Positions 23,152-30,668 of a stretch of DNA of 30,668 nucleotides are shown here, piece after piece. Positions within the stretch are counted from its first letter, which is position 1, and every line of letters starts with the position of its first letter. The stretch spans positions 1 through 30,668 of the forward strand of contig CAZMNW010000014.1 in the NCBI GenBank assembly GCA_964567755.1, in the 5' to 3' direction. The position numbers and the translations under genes are program-made. The notes under the pieces are model-generated. The model made no database searches and was not told the origin of the DNA. It saw only the letters and a program-made list of their open reading frames with translations. The DNA is from DASRJW01 sp964567755. Its GTDB lineage: Bacteria > Krumholzibacteriota > Krumholzibacteriia > G020349025.

Positions 23152-26100
23152 ATGCGACAAGCCGAAGCACGAGCGCGTGGCGCGTCGAGGCGCAGAGGCA
23201 AGGCCCTGGCCGCTTGGCTCGCGCTCGGCCTGGTCTCGGCTCTGCCGCAGATCGCTTCCGCTGAGCCCCCGCGACTGCGCGTCGACATCGAGAGCTGGAT
23301 GGAGCGCCAGGATCTGCGCGCGCAGGGTTTGCTGCTCGAGTTCGGCATCTCGTTGCGCGTGCCGATCGACCCGACCCAGAGCCCAGCACTCCGGCGTGAA
23401 ACCCATTACAGCCCGGCTTTGCGTCTCGTGTTCGACGTTCGTAGTCCAGGCTACTTACCCGCGCCACCCGAGTATTACCTCTACGACGGCGCCTATTACG
23501 TCTACACGCCCCGCGATTTTTCCGCACCCGCACTCAGCATCACGGCTGCGCCGCGTACCTGGCATCAGGATCTCTTGGTGGCGAGCACGGATCGCAAGCT
23601 ACGGGAGGGAACGCGCGGCCCGAGGCTGGGTCCAGGAACCGAGAGGGGGGCTGGGCAAGGGTTCGAAGTGACGGTGGTGAGCGCGCTGCCGGGGCCACTG
23701 TCGACGATGTTTGGTCGCGATGCCACCACCATCCGTGTCACTGGGCGAGAGAGCATCTCCTTCGCCGGCGAGGCGCGGCGCGTCAGTCCCTACATCGCCA
23801 ACGAGCAGGGCAGGGGGCAGAGCCTATTCCCCAGACTGGACATGGATCAGGATCTCCAGGTCAAGCTCGAGGGCAACATCGGTGGCAAGGTGCATGTCGC
23901 GGTGGATCACAACAGCAGTGTGTTCGGCGCCGATGCCAACCGGGTCAACGTCTGGTACGAGGGCTACGAGGACGACATCGTGCGTCGAATCGACTTGGGC
24001 GGCACCAACCTGACGTTGCCCGGCTCGCGTTTGGTGGCACCGGCCGGCCTTTCCCAGGGTGTTTTCGGCGTCAAGGCCGACATGCGTCTCGCCGGGCTCG
24101 ATCTCACGGTGCTGGCGGCGAAGGAGGAGACCGAAGCGGAAACGCGCACGCTGACCCCGAGCGGCGGCAGCGCCACCACGTTTCCCATCGAGGAGAATCG
24201 CTACGTGCGCGATCGGTTCTTTTTCTACGATCTTCCCGACACCAGCAGCATCCAATGGTACTTTTCCTACGGGCTCGACCCAGGCTTCGTCGACGACCAG
24301 AATGAATTCTCTCCTGGACAGCTCATCGAAGAGAGCTTCATCCCCAACTTCCGCGTCTTCATCGACGATCGCAACCCCAACACCGAGGAAAAGCGGCCGT
24401 TCTACGGCTACGGTGTGGCGAGTCTGGCTCAGGGGCTCACTACAGCGGAGATGGACGCGGCGTACAACGCGACGTCGAACGCCGCGCGCTGGCCGATTCA
24501 GGAGGCCGGCGTCAATTTCGGCGACGAGAATTTCCGCATCGCAAAGTGGCGGCAATTACGCGAGGAAGAGATCGGCTTCGTATTGTTCGATGCCAACGGC
24601 AAGAAGTTGGTCTTGGGCTTCTATCTGCGCTACGGCCAAGTGGGCGATTCGCACGCGCTGGGTGTGAGCTACCAAGACCCGCGCCGTCGGGTGGTGGGGA
24701 ATGTCGACGAGGGCTCTCCCCCCATCGCGCGGCTGCGTCTCGTGCGCCACCCCGAGCAGGATTCGGAGTACACGCTTCATCCGACCGCTCCGCTCATGAT
24801 GCGCCACGTCTATCTGTTGAGCGCCACCAACATCCAGGATCTGGAGCTCAGCATCGAATCGCGCAGTGCCGGCAACCAGGCGCCGAACGTGCCGCAGCGC
24901 CTGCCGCAGTCCACCTACCTGCACATGTTCGGCCTCGACGAGTATGACCAGGCCAACCGGCGGTTCCCAGACGGCGGCCCGGATGGTCTCTTCGATAGCC
25001 GCCGCGCCAATCTCCTCGATCGTGAGAACGGCTTCCTGTTCATGCCGGGGTTGCGACCCTTTTCGCCGCCCGCCGAGATCATCACGCAGCGCCTGATCAC
25101 TGCCGGGGTGCCGCAGGACAGCGCGGTGACGTACCGCGAGGACCTCTTCGGCGCCAGCGAAACCGTGAGCCCGACGATGTACACCTTGCCGCGCAACGAT
25201 CAGACGATTCCCCAGAATCAATATCAATTGCTGGTGCGGACGAGCGGCACCGAGACCGAGATCACGTTGCCGCAAGATATCCTCGAAGGCAGCGATGTCG
25301 TCCGTCTCGATGGGCGCACGCTCACACGCGGGGTCGACTACGACATCGAGCCGGTCGCTGGCGGCAAGATCAGTTTCAAGGGCCCGGTGCTGAACGAGAT
25401 CACGCCGAGCTCGCGGATCGAGGTGAGCTATGCGTTCCGGCCGCTGCTGGGCAGCGGCCAGGCGACACTGTTCGGCGCCAGCGGCAAGTACTCGTTTGGC
25501 AACCGCGGCTACCTCGCGTCCGTGTGGTTGTGGGAATCGCGGCGGAGCTTCGCGCGCCAGCCGCAGATCGGCGACGAACCCAGCCGCAACCTGGTCGGCG
25601 ACGTGAACTTGAGCTTGCGCTTCCTGCCGGGGTGGATGACGCGTGTCGCCGATTTGCTGCCGTTCACGCGCACCAAAACGGGCAGCTCGCTCACCATGAC
25701 GGCCGAAGCCGCCATCTCGATGCCGAATCCGAACACCAAGAACACCGCATTCGTCGAAGACATGGAGAGTGCGGATACCTCGGATCGCGTCAGCAGCGGG
25801 CGCGAGGCCTGGCACTGGGCCTCCCTGCCCGACCCGGCGGCAATACTGGCGGATTCGGTGAATCGCATCCCCACCGCCTTCTACAACCCTTCTGGCCGGG
25901 TGAAGCGCGGGCACTTGAACCCGACGCTGCCGGAAACCGAAGCGAACGACGGCATCACGGTGCTCGAGCTCGGCTTCGACCGCCAGAGCGTGCGCAACCT
26001 GCTGTCGAGCGAGCCGTTCCGCGCCCCGCAACTGTGGTCCGGGGTCATGAGCGCCTTCGCTGCCAACGGTTTCGATCTCACCCAAACGCGCACGGTGGAG

Positions 26101-29100
26101 TTTTGGGTCAACGACGGCATCGGCGACCCGGCGGCGCGCCGCGGGCGCATGCACATCGATTTCGGCGACATCAGTGAAGACTTCGTTTTCTTCAAGAACA
26201 ACCCGGATCGGCCGCTCGACAACAACACGTCGTTCAACCGCGAGGCCGTGAGCGAGTTCCAATTCATCCCGACCACGGACGATCTGGGTTGGAACGGCAG
26301 GAAAGACAATTGTCCCGGTGAAGACACGCCCTGGCCGCTGGGAGTCGATTGCCACCTGCCATCGCGCATCAACAGCGATGGGCAGCATACATGGGCCAAC
26401 GGCACCGAGGGCGACAACCGCTTCGACACCGAAGACATCAATGGCGACGGCGAATGGGACACCAAGAACAGCTTCTTCCGCTATACGTTGGATCTCGCCG
26501 ACGTGAGCCTCGTCGATCCCGGGACCGATATCACCCCGACCTATGGCAACGATCCGAGTGTCGATCCCGAGCTGCGGCCCGGGTTTCAGGGCTGGCGCCA
26601 TTATCGACTCGATCTGCAGAAGATTCTGCTGGACTCGATCATGGCGCCCGGACAAACGCCGCCGTCGCTGCGTCAAATCCGCTATCTGCGCCTTTGGTTC
26701 GAGGACCCCGCGGCGCCCCCGGAGCCGGACGCGCAGCTGTGGACTCAAAACAATTTTCAGATCCACGACTTCAAGTTCACCGGTAGCCAATGGCTGCAGC
26801 TCGGCGTCTTCGGCGTCGACTCCACTCAGGTCGTGCCGGAGGTGGACGAGTCCTACTCGGTGAGCGTCATCAACAACAAGGAGAGCCCCGAGTACACCAT
26901 TCCTCCCGATGCCGACCTCATCGACACCGCCGGCGTGCAGGCGCGCGAGCAAGCGTTGCGGCTCACCTTCTCACAATTGCGACCCGGGCACGAGATGGTG
27001 ACGCAGAAGACCAATCCGCAGGGGCGTCCCACCGATTACACGCTCTACCAGCGCATGGATTTCTTCACCAACTATCGTGCCGGCCCTCTGGACTCTGTCG
27101 AGGTGTTCTTTCGCATGGGGACGGACTCGCTCAACTTTTATGAGGTGGCGCGGGCAGTGCAAGGCGGGTCCGATTGGCAGGAAACCGCATTCGATCTCCG
27201 CAGCTTGACCGATCTCAAGTTTCCCGAGGATCTCGGCGCGCCGGTGGACACGCTCTTCCTCGGTGGGCGCGAGGTGGTGCAGGTGACACGCACCATGCCT
27301 GATGCGCTCAACCCAGCGTTCGTACTGCGGCTCACGCGCCGGGGCAACCCGAGCCTGAAGCAGGTGGGGCGGCTCTTCGTCGGCGTGCGTCATCTGCGTC
27401 CGGCGATGGACACGACGGCGCTGCCGGTGAGCGGCGAGCTATGGTTCAACAACGTGCGGGTCGAGGACGTCAAACGCGAGGCGGGCACAGCGCAACTCTA
27501 TGCGCTGCAAGGCAACTTCGCCGATGTTTTCGATTTCACCACCAGCCTGTCGCTGCGCGACGCTGAGTTCCTCGGCCTGCGCCAGCGCACGGGCTCCGGG
27601 AGCGAGACGGTCAGCTTCAACACCAGCTTGAAGATTCCGGATGCTGCGCGGCTGGTCCCGACGCTCGGGTTCACGATTCCGCTCAGCTACAACTTGGCGC
27701 GCGACATCAACCGCCCGAAGTTCTCCACCGCCAGCGACACGGAGAACGACGCCGCGCGCGCCGAAGAACAACGCAACGAATCTGTGCGCCGCGGCTACGC
27801 GCTGTCGGTGAGCAAGAAGCCGTCACGTTTTTTCTTGTTCAAGCCGACGCTCGATCGCACGGTGTTTTCCTACAACGAGTCACGCACGCAGAACCGCAGC
27901 TTCACGACGCGCGATACCTCGGTCTCCTGGTCGCAGTCACTGAATTACGACCTGTCGCCCAAGGCGCGGCCGCTGCCGTTGTTTTCCAAGCAACAGCTCA
28001 ATCTGTTGCCCACCAACATCAAATTCGGCCTGCGGCACCAGAACGGGCGCAACATTGGCTACACGGTGACCAACCCCGCGACCGGTCTGTTGGTGCCGAA
28101 GCCACCGAGCGGCGTGCGCACGCTCGACCTCAACGCTTCGGCGGCAGTGCGGCCGATGACGATCCTGAACGCGCATTACAATTTCTCCGAATCGCGCGAC
28201 TATCGCGATGCGGCGGCGGAGAACGAGGCGGAGCGCTTCAGCCTCGCCGGTTTCGATTTCGGCATCCCGACCGGACGCTCCGAGGCGCTGTCGGTGGATT
28301 TGAACCCGCGGTTCTTCCAGTACTCGTATTCGAGCAGCTATGGCGACCGGCGCACGCTGCAGATCGATGCGACCACCGGGCTGCCACGCCCCGATCTGCA
28401 CCAGGTGTCGAACGGGCGCACGCATCGTTTCTCCTTCGACTTCAAGCTGCATCGCCGCCTCGCCGCACTGGCCGGGGCGCCGCCACGAGCCGGGCAACGC
28501 CCACCACAAGCCGTGCCCTTGGGGAACGAACCGCCGCCAGGAGGCGACGAGGACAACCCGGGTGGAGAGCCCGGCGCTGGCGAAGGTTCGTTGCCGGGAA
28601 GCGAGAAAGCACCGGTGCCGGGCAGGGAGGAACCGCCGGCGCCGGGCAGCAGCACGCCGCCGGATGGCACCACGCCTGCGCCGGCGGACTCGAGCCGCGG
28701 CGGCGGACAAAAACGCTTCCCGAATCCGGTGAAGGCACTGGTGCGGTTCGTGGGCAGCGTCGAGCCGGTGAAGGTGGAGTGGAACGACACCCGCACGGCC
28801 AGCCATGTCAGCGTGCCGTATGGGGCGATGTCCCCCTTCCGCTACGGCCTCAGCACGGATTCAGGTGTGATCGGGTTTTCCGACCCGTCGCCGCTCAACA
28901 ACACGATGGGGCTCAACTTGAGCTCGGCCATCCCGTTGCGCGGCGCGCTGCGCGTCACCGTGCGCTACGGCTTACGCGACACCGATATCGAGACGCGCTC
29001 GGGGCGTGATTCGTTGCTACGTGTCAATATCAACAGCTCGCGCGAGACGACATTCCCCGGGCTCGAATTCAGTGTCAACGACTTGCAGAAGCTGCGCATC

Positions 29101-29682
29101 TTCAGTTCACGGTTGCAGCGCTCGACGCTCACCCTCGGATTCGTGCGCACCGCGTCGGAACGAGTCAACCGCGACTACGATCAGTCCGGCAATCTGCCGA
29201 AGGAAACGAACAAGCGCCAAGCCGAGAACCTGACGCTCACGGCCAACTGGACCGGCGCATGGAAGGGGACCACCACGACGACCCTCGGATTCAACCAGAC
29301 CTCCGGAGAGGAGTCGGAGACCGGTCAGCGCACGACGAACAAGCGGCGGTCGATGACGGGCACCTTGCGCTTCAAGCTGTCGCCGAAGGGTGGGTTCAAG
29401 CTGCCATGGATCGGGGCGCTCAAGACCGGGGTCGACGTGCTTCTCAACGGCTCGTACAACACCGACGAAGGCTTCTTGTTCAACAACAACCCGAATGATC
29501 CGAGCCGGTCGATTCCGCAACGCCAAACGTCAGCGATCACCGGTGGCGTGCGCGGCGACTACACGTTGGCGCGCAACATGACCGGGGGGGTGGAACTCGG
29601 CTACACCCGGAACCGTGACGACAAGAACAACCAGACCGTGAGCACGGTGCGGCTGGGGTTCAACCTGACGTTTCTCTTCTAG
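23152..29682 (+). CDS. sprA: SprA-family giant outer-membrane protein (type IX secretion translocon homologue)
   Basis: The 2176-residue product starts with a basic n-region, a hydrophobic core and ASA, a signal peptidase I site near residue 35. The N-terminal part (about residues 210-330) has LDMDQDLQVKLEGNIGGKV, YEGYEDDIVRRIDLGGTNL and SQGVFGVKADMRLAGLDLTVL. These match the SprA repeat LxIxGxVGxK..., Y.GKEDEIIK.IEAGN, LFGVK. In Bacteroidota SprA is the 36-strand barrel through which type IX cargo crosses the outer membrane. Later parts are long beta-rich periplasmic and barrel regions, including an acidic EDINGDGEWDTKN loop (about residue 1095). The terminal FNLTFLF ends in Phe, as outer-membrane barrels do. 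A Pro/Gly/Glu-rich insertion at about residues 1774-1853 probably forms a surface or periplasmic loop. The start ATG follows GAGGGA at a short gap. No other T9SS gene is in the window. Confidence 0.92.
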   Translation: MRQAEARARGASRRRGKALAAWLALGLVSALPQIASAEPPRLRVDIESWMERQDLRAQGLLLEFGISLRVPIDPTQSPALRRETHYSPALRLVFDVRSPGYLPAPPEYYLYDGAYYVYTPRDFSAPALSITAAPRTWHQDLLVASTDRKLREGTRGPRLGPGTERGAGQGFEVTVVSALPGPLSTMFGRDATTIRVTGRESISFAGEARRVSPYIANEQGRGQSLFPRLDMDQDLQVKLEGNIGGKVHVAVDHNSSVFGADANRVNVWYEGYEDDIVRRIDLGGTNLTLPGSRLVAPAGLSQGVFGVKADMRLAGLDLTVLAAKEETEAETRTLTPSGGSATTFPIEENRYVRDRFFFYDLPDTSSIQWYFSYGLDPGFVDDQNEFSPGQLIEESFIPNFRVFIDDRNPNTEEKRPFYGYGVASLAQGLTTAEMDAAYNATSNAARWPIQEAGVNFGDENFRIAKWRQLREEEIGFVLFDANGKKLVLGFYLRYGQVGDSHALGVSYQDPRRRVVGNVDEGSPPIARLRLVRHPEQDSEYTLHPTAPLMMRHVYLLSATNIQDLELSIESRSAGNQAPNVPQRLPQSTYLHMFGLDEYDQANRRFPDGGPDGLFDSRRANLLDRENGFLFMPGLRPFSPPAEIITQRLITAGVPQDSAVTYREDLFGASETVSPTMYTLPRNDQTIPQNQYQLLVRTSGTETEITLPQDILEGSDVVRLDGRTLTRGVDYDIEPVAGGKISFKGPVLNEITPSSRIEVSYAFRPLLGSGQATLFGASGKYSFGNRGYLASVWLWESRRSFARQPQIGDEPSRNLVGDVNLSLRFLPGWMTRVADLLPFTRTKTGSSLTMTAEAAISMPNPNTKNTAFVEDMESADTSDRVSSGREAWHWASLPDPAAILADSVNRIPTAFYNPSGRVKRGHLNPTLPETEANDGITVLELGFDRQSVRNLLSSEPFRAPQLWSGVMSAFAANGFDLTQTRTVEFWVNDGIGDPAARRGRMHIDFGDISEDFVFFKNNPDRPLDNNTSFNREAVSEFQFIPTTDDLGWNGRKDNCPGEDTPWPLGVDCHLPSRINSDGQHTWANGTEGDNRFDTEDINGDGEWDTKNSFFRYTLDLADVSLVDPGTDITPTYGNDPSVDPELRPGFQGWRHYRLDLQKILLDSIMAPGQTPPSLRQIRYLRLWFEDPAAPPEPDAQLWTQNNFQIHDFKFTGSQWLQLGVFGVDSTQVVPEVDESYSVSVINNKESPEYTIPPDADLIDTAGVQAREQALRLTFSQLRPGHEMVTQKTNPQGRPTDYTLYQRMDFFTNYRAGPLDSVEVFFRMGTDSLNFYEVARAVQGGSDWQETAFDLRSLTDLKFPEDLGAPVDTLFLGGREVVQVTRTMPDALNPAFVLRLTRRGNPSLKQVGRLFVGVRHLRPAMDTTALPVSGELWFNNVRVEDVKREAGTAQLYALQGNFADVFDFTTSLSLRDAEFLGLRQRTGSGSETVSFNTSLKIPDAARLVPTLGFTIPLSYNLARDINRPKFSTASDTENDAARAEEQRNESVRRGYALSVSKKPSRFFLFKPTLDRTVFSYNESRTQNRSFTTRDTSVSWSQSLNYDLSPKARPLPLFSKQQLNLLPTNIKFGLRHQNGRNIGYTVTNPATGLLVPKPPSGVRTLDLNASAAVRPMTILNAHYNFSESRDYRDAAAENEAERFSLAGFDFGIPTGRSEALSVDLNPRFFQYSYSSSYGDRRTLQIDATTGLPRPDLHQVSNGRTHRFSFDFKLHRRLAALAGAPPRAGQRPPQAVPLGNEPPPGGDEDNPGGEPGAGEGSLPGSEKAPVPGREEPPAPGSSTPPDGTTPAPADSSRGGGQKRFPNPVKALVRFVGSVEPVKVEWNDTRTASHVSVPYGAMSPFRYGLSTDSGVIGFSDPSPLNNTMGLNLSSAIPLRGALRVTVRYGLRDTDIETRSGRDSLLRVNINSSRETTFPGLEFSVNDLQKLRIFSSRLQRSTLTLGFVRTASERVNRDYDQSGNLPKETNKRQAENLTLTANWTGAWKGTTTTTLGFNQTSGEESETGQRTTNKRRSMTGTLRFKLSPKGGFKLPWIGALKTGVDVLLNGSYNTDEGFLFNNNPNDPSRSIPQRQTSAITGGVRGDYTLARNMTGGVELGYTRNRDDKNNQTVSTVRLGFNLTFLF

Positions 29683-29702
29683 AGATCCGCGATCCCACTG
29701 CG

Positions 29703-29893
29703 GCGCCGCGCCGGCACGAGCGGTCTCGGCGGACGCTCCTCGCGCGCACGCCGCGCCGGCACGAGCGGTCGAGGCGGACGCTCCTCGCGCGCCTCCAGCG
29801 CGCTCGATCGCTCGGCACGGGCGCTGCTCGGGCATCCATGCCCTCGCGGGCGCGCTCGTGACGCCGCCGAGACCGCTCGTGCCGGCACGGCGC
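29703..29893. repeat. GC-rich tandem plus inverted repeat element (REP-like)
   Basis: Two direct copies of a 43-base unit lie at 29705-29747 and 29750-29792 (period 45, two adjacent mismatches TC/GA). The end of the element carries an inverted copy: 29710-29732 is the perfect reverse complement of 29864-29886 (23 bases), extending to 30 bases with one mismatch (29703-29732 versus 29864-29893). The centre holds a smaller hairpin, GGGCAT-CC-ATGCCC (29830-29843). The element sits between the convergent ends of sprA and the HNH gene and encodes nothing credible. It resembles dispersed palindromic elements and could end transcription from both sides. Confidence 0.8.
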
Positions 29894-29931
29894 GATCCGG
29901 TGCACCCCACAACCGGCTGATTCAGCGCAGC

Positions 29932-30668
29932 CTACAAGCGGACAAAATCTGTGGGCGGCGGGATTCTCCGTTCGTTTTGATACCAGACGCCGAGCTCATC
30001 GGCGCCGAGACGCCAGACAAGGTTGAGCGGCGCCTTCCCGCGCACGCGCGCCAAGCCGCCGTGCTCGCCCTGCAAGTGGTGATAGGGACAGAGCCCGAGG
30101 AGATTTTCGGGTGCGTTGTCGCCGCCCCAGCCTCGGCAATACAAATGATGCACCTGGACGTTGACACGCGCGGTGCATCCCGGCGCCATGCAGCGATAGT
30201 GGTCGCGCCGGAGGACGGGCCGAGTGCCGTCGGACTTGAGAGCGTCGTGAACCATGACCCATTCTTCGAGGAGCGCCAAGAGACCAACCCAGCTCGGCAC
30301 CCGTTCGCCGTTGTGGACGTAGTGCTCTGCGATTCGCGCCGCGGGAGTGAAGCGGCTCTGGTGACCGGGTGCGGACGAGTCCTGAACGCGATCGACGAGC
30401 ACACGGCGCGCGGCCTCGATGCTGCGCAAGAAGGTGCTGGCTTCGGTCTCGGGCAGATGGAAGGCGAGCGGAACTTGCATGAGCGGTCCGCGATGGATGA
30501 CGCGCTCGAGCAGCCCATAGCCGAGAGCGAAAACGGAATCGAAGGTTTGTCCGGGCCCGAAGCGCAGCGAAGCGCGCCATTCGGCGTCGCTGGGGGGCGC
30601 GAAGTGATGTGGAGCGCGCGGGTCGGGTGGCGGATCCGGAAAACGGGGAGCATTTCTACCATCGACCG
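29932..30668 (-). CDS. HNH endonuclease-domain protein, 5' end beyond the window
   Basis: On the minus strand the frame is open from the right edge to the stop at 29932, at least 244 residues, so the start is missing. Although an ATG exists at 30480, the protein-like sequence upstream of it (FDSVFALGYGLLERVIHRGPL) shows it is internal. The C-terminal HNH region reads RRDHYRCMAPGCTARVNVQVHH, then WGGDNAPENLLGLCPYHHLQGEHGG, with paired Cys, the HH dyad, the Asn and the final His of a metal-dependent ββα nuclease. The tail ARVRGKAPLNLVWRLG is seen in HNH proteins that are often multicopy in delta-proteobacteria and candidate phyla. Role is unknown: homing-type or defence nuclease are both possible. 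It lies next to the repeat element. Confidence 0.85.
   Translation of the reverse strand, partial: VDGRNAPRFPDPPPDPRAPHHFAPPSDAEWRASLRFGPGQTFDSVFALGYGLLERVIHRGPLMQVPLAFHLPETEASTFLRSIEAARRVLVDRVQDSSAPGHQSRFTPAARIAEHYVHNGERVPSWVGLLALLEEWVMVHDALKSDGTRPVLRRDHYRCMAPGCTARVNVQVHHLYCRGWGGDNAPENLLGLCPYHHLQGEHGGLARVRGKAPLNLVWRLGADELGVWYQNERRIPPPTDFVRL

Noticed and set aside
24556..26952. A 798-codon frame antisense to sprA
   Set aside because: Although long, it lacks a ribosome site and any domain, and overlaps a gene with a strong family match.
29683..29931. CRISPR-like array after sprA
   Set aside because: Only two direct copies with a two-base gap and an inverted third copy; there are no spacers and no cas genes.

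Overview
The window is a high-GC chromosomal segment from a diderm (LPS-bearing) bacterium. LPS export genes (lptB, lptC, lptF, lptG), sigma-54 and a very large SprA-type outer-membrane protein all point to Gracilicutes. SprA is typical of the Fibrobacteres-Chlorobi-Bacteroidetes (FCB) superphylum. SprA, HPr kinase, a mannose-type PTS without a permease, GC-rich codon use and WGSS-DVFAVG repeat proteins together suggest an uncultured high-GC FCB-like lineage such as Eisenbacteria or Krumholzibacteriota. That placement is inference, not something the sequence proves. No CRISPR array, rRNA, prophage or insertion sequence was seen.

Layout. (1) 1-1575: a lower-GC gene for a protein made of about twelve beta-propeller-type repeats, with no signal peptide or clear start. 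(2) 1620-5240, minus strand: an orphan PAS/histidine kinase, a multi-pass membrane protein resembling GT-C/TMTC-type mannosyltransferase membrane domains, and a HAD phosphatase, probably one operon. (3) 5275-7014: a stand-alone NPPY adenine DNA methyltransferase, divergent from the kinase. (4) 7049-18027: a core run of lptC, lptB, rpoN, hpf, hprK, PTS EIIA, PTS EIIB, a GH57 glucanotransferase, HPr, Enzyme I and a phosphoglucose/phosphomannose isomerase. Junctions are tight and many overlap. A textbook -24/-12 (sigma-54) promoter lies upstream of lptC. (5) 18054-19909: metK and a CoA-type NUDIX hydrolase behind an extended -10 promoter. (6) 19941-22829, minus strand: a 68-residue Cys-rich protein, tRNA-Arg(UCG) with encoded CCA, lptG and lptF. 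(7) 23152-29682: sprA, divergent from lptF, with a perfect inverted repeat in the shared upstream region. (8) 29703-29893: a GC-rich palindromic/tandem repeat element. (9) 29932 to the right edge, minus strand: an HNH endonuclease-like gene cut by the window.

How the genes fit together. The central block joins envelope assembly (LptB/LptC here, LptF/LptG 13 kb away) with global control: sigma-54, ribosome hibernation, and a PTS in which EI, HPr and HPr kinase feed soluble EIIA and EIIB but no EIIC/EIID transporter is encoded. With a GH57 glucan-remodelling enzyme and a hexose-phosphate isomerase inside the same gene run, the PTS is more likely a sensor of energy and carbon (glycogen) state than a sugar importer. 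The sigma-54 promoter ahead of a run that includes rpoN suggests autoregulation.

Starts were chosen from in-frame codons, Shine-Dalgarno spacing and family alignment from memory. No database search was possible, so family names rest on recognised motifs.
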